DNA of 64,000 bases, taken from Liquidambar formosana (taxonomy: Eukaryota; Streptophyta; Magnoliopsida; Saxifragales; Altingiaceae). A model generated the notes under the pieces. It saw only the letters and a program-made list of their open reading frames with translations, did not search any database and was not told the origin of the DNA. Made by a program: the position numbers and the translations under genes. The number at the start of each line of letters is the position of its first letter. Position 1 is the first letter of the stretch. The DNA is taken from assembly GCA_039720395.1 (NCBI GenBank), contig CM077828.1, positions 17,644,264 to 17,708,263 on the forward strand. Reading direction: 5' to 3'. Shown piece after piece: positions 35,401 through 46,533 of the stretch.

Positions 35401-37682
35401 GAGAAAGAAAATAAGACTGATTCAGATCTAATTAAAATATAAAAATTTATTATTTGTTGATAGGGATCAAATAGGGTTTTTAAAACCCATAAAGGGGGCA
35501 AAGTAGGGATAATATGAAAAAATTTGACAACAGACCCCAAATTGCAACTCAATTAATAATTCAGGTACTGAATTGACGCGATTTAAACTTTGGATCCCTA
35601 AAGTGAAACTTGACCCAAACTTTGGACCCTTAAGTGCAATTTACCCTAAATATTTTGATTAATTGTAATGGTGGAACAGATCTTTTGGGTACCAACCACA
35701 AATGATCGGCTTGAAGCTATTGTGAATGTTCTCTCCCCCCCTCTCTTTTGAATCAATTGTGTCATGTCGTTTTATTCTTTAGTATTGGTAAACAGAGTGG
35801 GAAAACATAACTGTATTAATTAATTGTGTTTTATGTAACTATTTGGGGTTGGCAACATGAATCTTGCTCTGCTGTTCCTTCCTCTCACTGTCTCACAGTA
35901 AATAACTTAATTCCAACTTCCATGCAATTACTTCTTGTTGTATCTACTAAATTTTTTGTTACTTGCAGGAGTTACTTATTCCAGTTATGGAAATTGGGAA
36001 GTGGCTTCTTTCTCTGTCAAATTGGGATGATCCTATGAAGTCATTGGTGTTTTGTTCAGTTTCCACTTTCATCATTTGCAGGTAAGGCACTTATTTGAGT
36101 AATTGGTCAATGGAGAGAATGATGCTCATAATTAATTCAGTCCCCCACCCCCCCCCCCACCCTCTTTGCGGCGGGGCTGCAGGCCCACCCTATTGGTGTT
36201 GACCTAACGCAATATAGTTGTGGCTACATCTTTTTCCTTTTTTTGTCTGGGTTCTGAGTTGTAGTTACATCTCTTGCCTTGAATTTGGTTTTAATTGCAA
36301 TAAATTCAAAACATGAATAAATTCTTGCTGTTGGGTCAAGCTGATAACATAAGTCCAGAAGCAACTCTAAATCTCTGATAATTACTATTTTTAAAAAACT
36401 CTCAAAAGAGATTGAGTGAGAGGTAGGGCCGGGGAAAGAGTAATGATTGGATTGTAATCTAAATCTTTTTTTTTTCTTTACTTATTTAAACAATTTTAAA
36501 TAATTAATTTCTTTGAGCGTATTGTGGAAAGATCAGTAACAGAAATCATTGACAGAACCACTCCAAAGAGTGAGCTTAATAATAGTTTTGATCTATTCCT
36601 TACATGAACAATACTAGTACACATTTTTCCTAGGAATTCACAAAATTTGCATTTGCATTTTGCAGGGGATGGGTCAGCTATGCCTTTGCATTGATGCTCA
36701 TCTTTATTGCCGTGTTTATGGCACTAACACGACTTTTTAACCAAGGGAGGCCTGTTGATGAAGTCAAGGTAATAGTGCCTCCTGTAATGAACACAATGGA
36801 GCAGCTTTTGGCCGTCCAGAATGCAATATCTCAAGCCGAAGAGCTCATCCAAGATGGGAACATTGTTCTTCTCAAGTTACGTGCTTTGTTGTGGTCCATT
36901 TTCCCTCAGGTTTCTCTCTCTCCCTCGACCTTGATAGCTTGTCTACCTTTCCTCTTTCCTCTTTCCTCTTTCCCACTTCTCCTGTTATTTATAATAAAGG
37001 TCACATTAAAAGTTGGGTAATTTAATTAGAAGAGACCCGCTTAATGTTTCGCCTTTTTTCATGTAACCACCCATGTAGAAAAAATGGTTGCAATGTCCCC
37101 ACCAACCCCAAAAACAAAAAAGAAAAACAGCTTACAAATTTTGCAATTAGCGGCAATTGCTATTCATAAAATTAGATGGAAAATGTAACGTGACCATCTT
37201 AAATTCCACAAATGGCGACTAACAGTGAGCTTATTGCTAAATTTGTAAGCTATCTGGGGAGACATTGCAACCATTTTTTCTTTAGAGAGGTTACATGAAG
37301 AAGGGGCAAACATTAGGGGTTTTCTTGTAGTTTACCCTTAAAAGTTCCACTTATCATTCCTCGCCATATCCTTTTAGACGTTATATTAAATGTCGCTACT
37401 ACATCTTACTGGGTTACATGCCAATTTATGTTGCATTTTTATGTTAATGAACAGGCAAGTGAGAAATTTGGAGTTGCTCTTTTGCTCATGGCCTTGGTTC
37501 TGGCCTTCATACCTTGTAAGTACATATTTCTACTGATATTTTTGGACACATTCACAAGGTATTCGCCTCCAAGGAGGGCAATCACAGAGAGATGGATGAG
37601 GAGACTCAGAGAGTGGTGGTTCAGCATACCAGCAGCTCCTGTTGTTCTTGAAAGAGAAGGAGAAGAAAAAAAGAGAAAGTGA
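30526..37682 (+). CDS. DUF639 family membrane protein (9 exons), frameshifted in exon 2
   Basis: Exons: 30526-30716, 30948-31183, 31557-31726, 32989-33131, 33789-33966, 34145-34724, 35969-36081, 36666-36909, 37455-37682. All introns are GT-AG. Apart from one extra base the exons join to 693 codons. The N-terminus reads ILEGLVREGSFKWLLGSRSS and RSPSGRKNWIAELSPVANIV. The middle includes HPSRYARNFLEYCCFRALAL, FSRIAPAVPII, VDGTVTTQPVLQHVGISTWPG (GRAM-like part), ELTGPWGTRLFDKAV and ELKGHTRRDYW. The C-terminal quarter has hydrophobic segments, two in exons 7-8 and one or two in exon 9, then YSPPRRAITERWMRRLREWW and a basic tail. This is the plant-specific DUF639 family (Arabidopsis At5g23390-like); its function is unknown and it is probably membrane-anchored. 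One surplus C at 31120/31121 shifts RR-LTYDMMLAWEAP out of frame and gives a TGA at 31129, truncating the product to 124 residues. Confidence 0.88.
32322..32450. repeat. Compound GT / CT / TA microsatellite in DUF639 intron 3
   Basis: A run of about 20 GT units (32323-32363), then CT (32364-32384), then TA, then CTTATCAAAAAA and a second TA/GATATA tract. The CTTATCAAAAA part resembles a retroposon tail. Confidence 0.85.
33195..33598. mobile_element. MITE inserted between TA tracts, DUF639 intron 4
   Basis: About 404 bp whose ends are inverse complements over 100 bp or more. The left arm has GTGTAAAACTT, CTCTTACACCTCT, GTAGAATGCATATTTT and GCCATTGGATTA. The right arm has the complements of the same blocks in mirrored order. 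Both ends abut TATATA runs (33177-33194 and 33599-33616), the habit of Micron-like MITEs that insert in TA microsatellites. No coding capacity. Confidence 0.7.
35099..35646. mobile_element. MULE-like inverted-repeat element in DUF639 intron 6
   Basis: 548 bp starting GGGTAAATTGCACTTAAGGG and ending with its inverse complement (CCCTTAAGTGCAATTTACCC). Arms of about 120 bp include GGGTCAAGTTTCACTTTA and CGCGTCAATTCAGTACC. Flanking 9-mers TAAATTTTT and TAAATATTT match at 8 of 9, consistent with a Mutator-type 9-bp target duplication. No transposase. Confidence 0.8.
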
Positions 37683-37689
37683 TGCTATA

Positions 37690-39765
37690 ATAATTTTATA
37701 AATATAGATGTGTATGTATGGGAATGTTTTTTTTTTTTCTTTTTTCTTTTTTCTTTTTTCTTTTTCTTTTTTTTTGGTGGGAAATACCCATAGAGACTTC
37801 TATGCAAATGTAAATCTTTACAGTGAGAAATAGAGATTTATGAAAAATGAAAATGAAATAAAATTTTACCTGGGTCATTAATTGATATGGCTGTGAAAAT
37901 AGTTGAGTTTGTTTCACATACCTCCATCAATGTTCTGGTAATTAAGACTATCCGAAGAAAATAAAATAGCTGACTAGATTCAAAATTCAGTATATATGAC
38001 TTTTTCAAGTGATGATAGCAAATTGATACCCATGAAATGGGTTAACAGCAGGTTTGTGGATGTAAAAAGTTAAAAACTGGGAAGTGTCAGGTGGTACAAT
38101 CCCAAGCAATCCATTGGATATATGTTTGCTCAAAGGGTCTGTTTGAATAGAGGATGGCTATAGCCCATTACCCAGGTTTTGCTTGCACCAATTTAGCTAG
38201 GTTGGCCTAGCCTTAGTTTATTGGGACAACTAAAAAATTTGACTCTGGTAGATATTAATGTGAGGGATTGGAAGAGAGATGATGAACTCCTTAGTCATGC
38301 CTTCACTGATGAAAATAATACTAATATTATTCTCAGAATTCAAGTCCTCTGCTTCCTTTCATGCCTCCAATGACCAAAATCATTTAAATGAGTTGATCCA
38401 TCGCTAATCGGTTGAACTCCTTGAGTTCAATATTCGATATCTCCATCAGCTCTGGGAACATATGGCTTCTATCAAATATGTATTGATATACTTGGTTATA
38501 TATTTGAAAAATCTAGATTATCTTCAGTCTAAATTACTCAATTTTCGTTTGAAATGGTTAATGGGTGCAATGGTTTTACTGGAGAGTCAATGTCTATAAA
38601 TTACAAAGAAGAAGAGCCTCATGAGCTGTGTTTGACAAGTTGTTCAAATTTAAAAATCTAAGTTATGAAAAATGAAAGGAGTGATAAAGATATATGGTTT
38701 CAACACAATCTTAATCCCATCTAATTCTGCTCATCCTCATCTCCCCAGGTTTTACAAAATTTCAACTTTTATCTTTATTCTTTCTAATTTCTTCCAGAGT
38801 TCAGAAGTAAAAATACCAACTACAAAACCCTGCTGAAGTTTTGCCTTGTGCACATTGCCAATTTCTTCAGCTAGTATGAAAAGACAGAAGTAAAGAAATT
38901 ATTAAATCGGAAATCACAATGCTAGCCATACATTTGACCAGTCTCAAGAATCCATTGAGTTATGGTGTATTTTATTGCACGTTAGCGTCTTTTGTTTCCT
39001 ACTGAGGAGTTTCCTATTTCGTGTAGACCCATGGTTAGTAGTCCTAACCTTGATGGGTTAGGACTTGCCTTATGTTTCTCTATAAATAAAGAGGGTTGGT
39101 CTCTACTCTCAAGAAACTAGTTGCCTTTTGATGCTTCTCTTTTCATTTCAAAATAAAATGATTATTATTGTATATTTAGTTTAAAAGTCGATAAGGTTTA
39201 TTACGTTTGGTTAGATTAGGATTTTGAAGTATTTTCTTGTTTTTAACAATTAGTGATCTCATAATTTGTTGCACATACAGTGGGTATGCTACCAAGTAGC
39301 TTTTATTTAGCTTCATAATTTTATTATTGTAGTTGCTACCAAAATATAGCCATGACACCCCATTTGGTACTTTGCATTGGAGATAGGTCTAAACCACGTT
39401 AAATTTATGCTCATATTTTTCCATTCACATATTCGCAAAGATAAACCAAAAGAAAATTGTTTACACATTAAAATATTGAATATCAAAATCAAGCACACTT
39501 GCAAATGAAATCATGAATATCAATTCTATTTTCCACCATGACCCAAAAAAAAAAAAAAAAAATGCAGAATAAGATTTGATAGTTGACGTGCATTCAGCCC
39601 TTGCAAATCTCAACCAAACAAATTATTTCAAAAAAAAAAAAAAAACCCTCTTACCATAAAGGGAATTCTATCAACGTTGAACAAAATTATAGAAGAAAAC
39701 AAATAGTATTGTTTTGGAAATTTTATTGTAGGAACCAAAAAAAAATTCTATCCAGAATAGAAGTT
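37690..39765. other. Intergenic: DUF639 3' UTR, possible LTR relic, no gene
   Basis: AATAAA at 37857-37862 is the likely DUF639 poly(A) signal, 175 bp after the stop. Near 38955-39150 a stretch with TCTCTATAAATAAAGAGG and the phrase AAGAAACTAGTTGCC looks like the promoter and R region of an LTR, but no ends or target duplication can be assigned. The rest shows nothing. Confidence 0.45.
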
Positions 39766-39770
39766 AGAAT

Positions 39771-39776
39771 TTTATT
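39771..39776 (-). terminator. Poly(A) signal of the VQ gene
   Basis: AATAAA on the minus strand, 72 bp downstream of the VQ stop codon. Confidence 0.5.
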
Positions 39777-39847
39777 AGTATAAAAAATTAAAAAAAATTG
39801 ACTAAAAAAATTTTCTGTCGGTCAAAATTGAAGCTCTACCAAAAATT

Positions 39848-40540
39848 TTAATACTCACGGAACTCGTTCATGGCTTCCAATGTGGAAGACGAAACAGAGC
39901 TCCTCATATTGGGACTGAAAAACAAAGAATCAGTGTAATTATAAAAAGGCTGATTATTTGAGCATAGAAAATCGGTCGAATTCGGCGTAAAGAGATGAAA
40001 ATTAGACAAATAAGGATTCGAAGGGTCCAGAATGGGAGGCAAAAAGAACGAGTTCACTTGCCCATCACATCCCACGCTGCCACTATTCTCATCGGTGATC
40101 ACCGACGACGACGAGTTTTCATCATTACCACCACCACCACCACCACGCTTCGCGTTTTTATCCTTTTCTTTTGGCATTTCTTTACCGTTCTCCGATTTCA
40201 CCGTCGTCGTCGGCCTTTCGCTGCCGCCGCCGTCGTCGGAGCGTGACAGCCCGGTGAGCTTTTGCACCAATGCCATGAAGTCACGTGGGTGCGTGTGGAT
40301 CACTTTCGGCGAGTGGGTGTAGATGATCACCGGGTGACGCTGTTGCTGTTGAGGCTTTGTTGCTGCTGCTGCCGCCCCATTGACCGGCGGCGACGGAAAA
40401 GACGAAAAAGACGGCGGCGATGACCTTTTGATGAAATGGGAGTTCTTGTTGGTCTTCAATGGAGATGGGCAAAAGCCGTTGACGTCTCTCTTTGGGGGGT
40501 GGTGGTGGTGGTGGTCATGGAATTGTTGTGAAGGGCTCAT
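39848..40540 (-). CDS. VQ-motif protein, MKS1-like (230 aa, no introns)
   Basis: An intact single-exon frame. Residues 24-39 read CPSPLKTNKNSHFIKR, the N-terminal P-LK-NK-SH-I-K block of the MKS1/VQ21 and VQ8/VQ20 group. Residues 70-84 read PVIIYTHSPKVIHTH. The VQ core FMALVQKLTG is at 88-97 (F-x3-VQ-x-LTG). Poly-His (about 8-14), poly-Ala and poly-Gln (56-67), poly-Gly (about 135) and Ser-rich stretches make the rest low complexity. VQ proteins of this group are nuclear partners of WRKY factors and substrates of MAP kinases in defence; several SP sites here would suit a MAP kinase. They are usually short and intronless, as here. The start is the first in-frame ATG, 40 bp from a TATA box. Which Arabidopsis VQ member is orthologous is uncertain. 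Confidence 0.9.
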   Translation of the reverse strand: MSPSQQFHDHHHHHPPKRDVNGFCPSPLKTNKNSHFIKRSSPPSFSSFPSPPVNGAAAAATKPQQQQRHPVIIYTHSPKVIHTHPRDFMALVQKLTGLSRSDDGGGSERPTTTVKSENGKEMPKEKDKNAKRGGGGGGNDENSSSSVITDENSGSVGCDGQVNSFFLPPILDPSNPYLSNFHLFTPNSTDFLCSNNQPFYNYTDSLFFSPNMRSSVSSSTLEAMNEFREY

Positions 40541-40580
40541 GGTTTAAGACGAAGGGCTAGGGGGAGGGAAATGAGGGGGG

Positions 40581-40594
40581 ATATTTATATATAG
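40581..40594 (-). promoter_or_regulatory. TATA box of the VQ gene
   Basis: On the minus strand this reads TATATATAAATAT, ending about 40 bp before the ATG at 40540. Confidence 0.65.
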
Positions 40595-40664
40595 GAAAAA
40601 AACCAATAAATCAGATGCAAATGGTATTTTACCACCTGAGAATTGTGGGCGAATCAAATAGTGC

Positions 40665-40772
40665 CACGTGAGGAATATGTGGGTGGTGAGCGTAGTTCCG
40701 TCTTATTCGGATTTGGGAAGTCGGTACATATGAGAAGTGACGAGGGTGACAGGTTGAGATAGGGAAGTTGAC
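40665..40772 (-). promoter_or_regulatory. G-box and W-box/TGACG elements upstream of the VQ gene
   Basis: CACGTG at 40665-40670 is about 125 bp before the ATG. TTGAC with an overlapping TGACGTG lies at 40768-40775. TTGAC is the WRKY-binding core and TGACG the TGA-bZIP core. Both fit a stress-inducible VQ gene, but short motifs occur by chance, so regulation is inferred. Confidence 0.4.
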
Positions 40773-40799
40773 GTGTTTGAATGTGAATGGTTATCGGGA

Positions 40800-43000
40800 A
40801 ACAGTTGCATGGACAATCCTACGTGTACTCGTCAGCGTGTTTGTCGGTTAAGCAGAAAACGGCGGAATTGGCGGGAAAACAAGGTTGAGTTTCTAGGAAG
40901 GGAACCAACTCTTTTAATTGTTATGGAATGCTAACCGCAGATTGGGCACGTTCACATTATGATTTTTCTTTTCTTTTGTTTTTTTTTTTTTTTGGGGGGG
41001 GGGGTGGGGGGGGTTGGTGAGGGAAATAGAAACCCCATTATAAATTAAGTAATAATCTTATCATAAAAAATAAAATAAAAATTTGGCATGGGTTAGTCAC
41101 ACATAGGTTGTGTTTTCTTCGTTTTTTATTTTAAACAATCATCATAATATATCCGTACTCTTAACCTTCCTTAACATCAGCAAATAAATACAAATGGTTT
41201 TTTTTAGTAATAAGCTTGAACTTAATATCACTCATTTAACAAGTATGATGAATACCAATAAGCTATCATACCATTAGTATGAAGGGACTAATCTATCAAT
41301 TAATTGGACAAGATTTGTTTGTGAGTTGTACTTTATGCATTAGTGAAATATGTGGTACATTGGATCAATGCAAGAGGCATAACCCTCAATGCATGGTACT
41401 GATATAACTTATATCAACACATGCTAATAAAAACATAATGTGTGTGTGGTGCGGAAAGTTTTAGAATGTTAACATCATTTCTAATTAAAAAAATTGTGAA
41501 CTTGTGAAGTAATTTTAAATTTTTATAATATAAAAAAAATAGGTTAAAATAATGGATGACATTTGTATTTAAATTGAAGAGAATGACATGGTATTTAGTG
41601 GTTATGGGATGAAGTGGATTAGGAGAGAGACATGGAAGCAAGGTTAGGAAGGGAGCTAATAGGATTAAAACAAACCGTTTCGATCTCTAGCAAATTTATA
41701 AAAAAATTTACCATTTTATCCTTATTTAACATTTTGGAATGCTCTAAAGTGATTTAACTTTAGAATTGACACAAACATATTAAAGTATTTCTATTGACTT
41801 GTGACAGAAAAAACAACCTAACATAACCGTTACACAAGGTTTTTTAAGACAACATAATTCGTGCGAAGGTCCCGTGTTTCACATACTTAATTTCTATTCT
41901 AGATCTAGTCATTTCTATACTTTCCATTCACATTGGCTGCAACAAATTCGATCGCATGAGAGAGTGGACTGCACCCTAACTCTGGATTCACACAACTTTA
42001 CGTGCGGTGCATGGACCTACTACCTTTCATATGAAAAACGAGAGGTTATCATCATTTTTTCGACCGTTTACCATAAAGAAATAAAAAATTAAATTAAATA
42101 AATAAATTATCCTAGCCTCCACCCGTACCTCAGGTAGTATAATTTGGACCACTTTTTGACTCACTTTAACATGGAAATTCCACTGTTGTTCAATGGTTAT
42201 GTGGGTGTTTTTGCGTGACAAAATGCGGATAGGGACAAGATATGAGTGGGAATGCCTTCATATGGGTCTAGGCTTTAATAGTTTTGCCTTTTAGCTTGTA
42301 AACTAGGCATTGTTTTTTGCCATTGGCACCACATTTTTTTCGTTTTTTTGGTTTTTTGTTCTTTCCTTCAGAATGTTTTAATGAAACTTTCATGATGCTT
42401 ATTTTGCCCATCCATTGAAAATAACCTTTCGACTCTCAACCCATGTGATATGCACCTCAACTTGTAGAGGGTAAATTGGTAATATACACATTTAATAAAT
42501 CCTTTTTTTTTTCTTTTCTTTTTTTTTCTTATCTTTCCAACTCCCAAACAAATAAGAAGAGAGATACTTCATTTTCTCTCCTAAGCTCCCAAACAAGAGG
42601 AAGGAAAACCACAACCCTTTCTTTTCTCTTCTCTTTCTCCTAACTAAATAACCAATGTTTTCCTCTCTTTTTTTCCTATCCTAAACTCCCCAAACATAGT
42701 GTTCGTGCCAGACTCATTGTGGAGGAGCGAGTCCAGGATGATACTGCTCCTTTGAGCTCCTAGTGCATTTCATTTTTCTATGAAATATAAATAAATAAAT
42801 GACAATAATAATAACCTTGCCCTGGAACCGACTTGACATATGCCAAACTCAAAATCCATGACAAATATCATGAAGTGAGCCATAATATCCAGAATCAAAT
42901 TTCAGGTAGTACTAATTGCAAAGATTAACAAAATAACCAGAGACCCACCCCTCCATTCTTTCCTTCTTTATTTTTTTTATTATTTTTTTTTTTCATCTCA
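40800..43000. other. Intergenic, no gene recognised
   Basis: Contains a T17-G10-T-G8 tract (40979-41013) and a partial copy of MITE family B (about 41300-41425, sharing GATATAACTTATATCAAC with 15582-15793). Other open frames are not supported. The transportin 3' UTR probably extends from 43780 down to around 43000. Confidence 0.5.
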
Positions 43001-43780
43001 AGCAACCTGCAATCTTCTATAAATGAACATATATGAACTCCACATACAGTAAAATGGAAAATGATAAATTAAACTGTCTTCATGTAATTCATAGCCCAGA
43101 TAACATTGATTTTAAATCCAAACAAAATACAACTTCCATCAAATCATGAAACTCAAAAGGTTTACTACATATTTATTGTTCTCACAAACCCAAATCCCAC
43201 AGCTGCTGAATGCAACAAGAATAACTGAGCTCCATTCCCAATGTAAGTTACAATCCTAGAACAAACTATATGAACATGAAAAATTACTCTTAATCAATAT
43301 GGGAAGACCTCTCGTAACAAAATCTGTCAAAATCAAACTGAAACCTATTGGCCCAAACGGTATAAAGAAAACTCTGACCAAAATGAAAAACGAATCTAAA
43401 ACTAGAATGAGATATATTTAGCCTTTCTTCGAATACAGAACACGGAAAAGGTCAAAAAACTCTATGAAAGCTTCAAAAGCCGCGCCCCTATACACATCCA
43501 CGTCCCAATCTTTCTTTTCTCAAATCAAACGTTCATCTTTCCTCAGCCAATTTGTTGGCAGATTTGAGAAGGTACATAGTAACTTCAAGCTTCAATAAGA
43601 ACTAGGACAACAATTTCACCCTTTTCTGAAAAAACGTGACCAAAACTTGTCTCTTCTTGGAACGAATCACAACTCCACTATATCAGATAATGCACAATAT
43701 GACAACAGTACTGATGCAGATATACAGCTCTCGAGCAGCAACTACTGGAAAAGAGCACAAAGTCTATTACCAGACAAATA

Positions 43781-44523
43781 TTATACTTGATATTTTGATA
43801 GTCTCTCCTTCACTGGGGGCTCCAAAGCAGACATGCACTGTTCCCACGCTCCATTCCTAAGCATCTGCCAAAATATTTATTGAAATTTATAACATCAGTT
43901 TAATATTTATATTGTCGATTTTAAGTTGTAGAATCGTAGCTATTAGCAAAAGATTAAACTCATGACAATTTATGATCAATTTAAATAAAATGAGCATCAA
44001 ATATTATTGCAACAAAGATTTAAGCGCACCCCCAATATTTTATAACTCCAACCAGGCTGTCCATCTTCAAAAAATTAATGAATAAACAATGACCAAGATG
44101 GTCATCTCAGAAATAAATCAATACTTTCAAATGGGAAATATATATTGGTTCAAGGTTGAATCCAACATTGATTGGTGCATACAATTCAAGTGAAAACTTA
44201 GCTTCCTTGGAAAGACCTAGACAGTCTAACTATACCAGCCACCACATTTTTCTACATAGCTCAGTTGGCAATGGACCATGCCTCAGGAAGCAGAGATCCG
44301 AGTTCACTCTTGCCAACCCGTTGAGGCCACCTGCACAAGGTTCTATGGTTCTCAGGGGCTTTGGGTTTACCAGTTCATGTAGGTTGTAGGGTCTTGCAAG
44401 GGCCCGAGGTTTACCCACAAGGGGTTCCTTGTATTAAAAAAATATATACAACAACCTCATACAAACAAGAATGAACCCATGAACCCTTTTAATGGCACCA
44501 GCACCTTTTCTTTTTTCCTTTTT

Positions 44524-44562
<39 letters not shown>

Positions 44563-46286
44563 GGGGAGAGGACAATTCAGCAATTACTTTATTTTATTTC
44601 CTCCTTTCTTTTCTTTTTCTTTTTTTCTTTTTTTTTCATTTTTTTTTTTTTTTTTTTTTGTGGAGGGGGTTGGGGGAGGGGAGTCTTCTCAGAATTATTA
44701 CATGATGAAAATGTGTCAGGAAAAACAGTTGCTGGGATACTTTTAAAGCAAAGGGGGGCCTATTTCCACACCCTTTTTTGCTTATCCACACCCCTTAGAC
44801 TAATTTGGTCATTTCCCCCTTTCCTTTTCAAATTTCCTAATTCTAATCAAAAGAGAGAAGTTTCAGCCCCTTATATCAAATCCAATTTGACGATCTGAGA
44901 TGAATCTAAGACCATCTAGGCATTTCTTTGGTCTCTAGATCCATTTTTGTGTCTTGATTAGAGGGGAGACTCAGAGAAAAATAGGTGATAGCTTTTTTTT
45001 TTCTTTCTTTTCTCTTTATTTTATTTTTATTTATTTTTATTACTCTTCAATGAATAAATCCTTCTTCCAGTAGTCAACCATTAAAGCCATAGAACGAACA
45101 AATGATCCATCAATTTAAAAGAGAGCCCTTGGAGCCAGAAGTGAGAAGGAGAAAAAGGGAGAGGGAGATTGAGAGTATAGAGAGGAACAGTATAGGTGAA
45201 TGTCATGCCAAATTTTGTTGCTTCCACTTCTTCATTTATTTTTATTTTTATATTGTTTGGTGTTTTTTACTGGTAGATGAATGTCATGTTTTTCCCTTTC
45301 CCTTACCTCCTCTTCTTGATTTTCATTTTGAAAGTTCCATAAAACTCCCCACCCCCCCCCCCCCCCCAAAACCCCAAAAAATAAATAATAAATAATAAAT
45401 AAAATTGGAGTTTATTGTTGCAGTGTAGAAAAGGGGATAGAAACAAGAGAAGGGAGGAGGGAAGAGGAAGAAGAGTGAGGAGAGAGAAATATTTAAAAAG
45501 GTGGAGGAGAAGATGAAGGGAGTTAAATGATTAAAATAACCATAGGAGTGTGCATAAGCAAAAAAGGGTAGTGGAAATAGACCCGCCCTAAAGCAAAAGC
45601 TATCCCATATAATTCTACATAATTCTTATTTAGAGAATCAAAGTAACCTTCCAAAAAAGATGAGTTTCATGAACCGTAACATAAAATCGAAGCAAGGGTC
45701 ATTTAGGTAAATTCAAAACTTTCTCAAGCAGAAACCAAACAAGCATGGAAGACATCACTGACCTGCTTATAACCATGCAACACCTGGCAAACTTCATTGT
45801 GTAGCTCCTCACTCCTTATCTCCTGTAGATAAACATTAAAGTCAAAAATGACAGAAATTGCATTCCTTTTTCCTTTCCAGTACATATTTTGAAGATGACG
45901 GTAATGCTAATCTTACATGCCAACTTGCAATAGCTTTACACATGAAAACAAGTGAATTCAACGCCCCTGATGGATTTGCTCTAACCTGCCCACATTTGAG
46001 AATACCAAGAACACCAAAGCATTAATCAGATTACTAATGTGAATCAAATTAGAAATATGAAGAAAGCACATGCATACCATTGCACATAGACCTCGAAAAG
46101 CATCCTCCTTTTCAATATCATCACGTATCCTGCCACAAATGTGAGGAACTATTAACATAAAGTACTGTGCCATTGCATAAATTATGTCTCTGCACAGAAA
46201 GCAAGGTGGAACTATGCATAGAATTGAAATAAAATCTCATCTTAAGCAGAATGTAAATATACGAGTAACTACACCACCAGTCGAAC

Positions 46287-46357
<71 letters not shown>

Positions 46358-46502
46358 TTTTCAGAAATGAAGCCCCAGCCACTTATTATTTCATTAATTC
46401 ATTCCTACTCTTACTTCAGTTTACCCCAAAAGTTACCGTTCAGGATGTTTTCATTTTTTTCTTCATTTTTTGTCAGGTTGTTTGGGGTTTTTCCATTTTT
46501 TT

Positions 46503-46533
<31 letters not shown>

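Noticed and set aside
38955..39150. A second solo LTR
   Set aside because: The promoter-like core is suggestive, but no TG..CA ends with a matching 5-bp duplication could be found.
39995..40322. Plus-strand frames over the VQ gene
   Set aside because: Shadows of the minus-strand VQ coding sequence, with codon patterns explained by its poly-His, Gly and Ser stretches.
44257..44268. A tRNA gene suggested by a perfect A-box
   Set aside because: The surrounding sequence lacks an acceptor stem and anticodon arm and is shared with a second copy at 52150-52303. It is a tRNA-derived SINE.
44479..44898. A 139-codon frame rich in Phe, Tyr and Ile
   Set aside because: It is translation of an AT microsatellite and poly-T/poly-G tracts inside a transportin intron.
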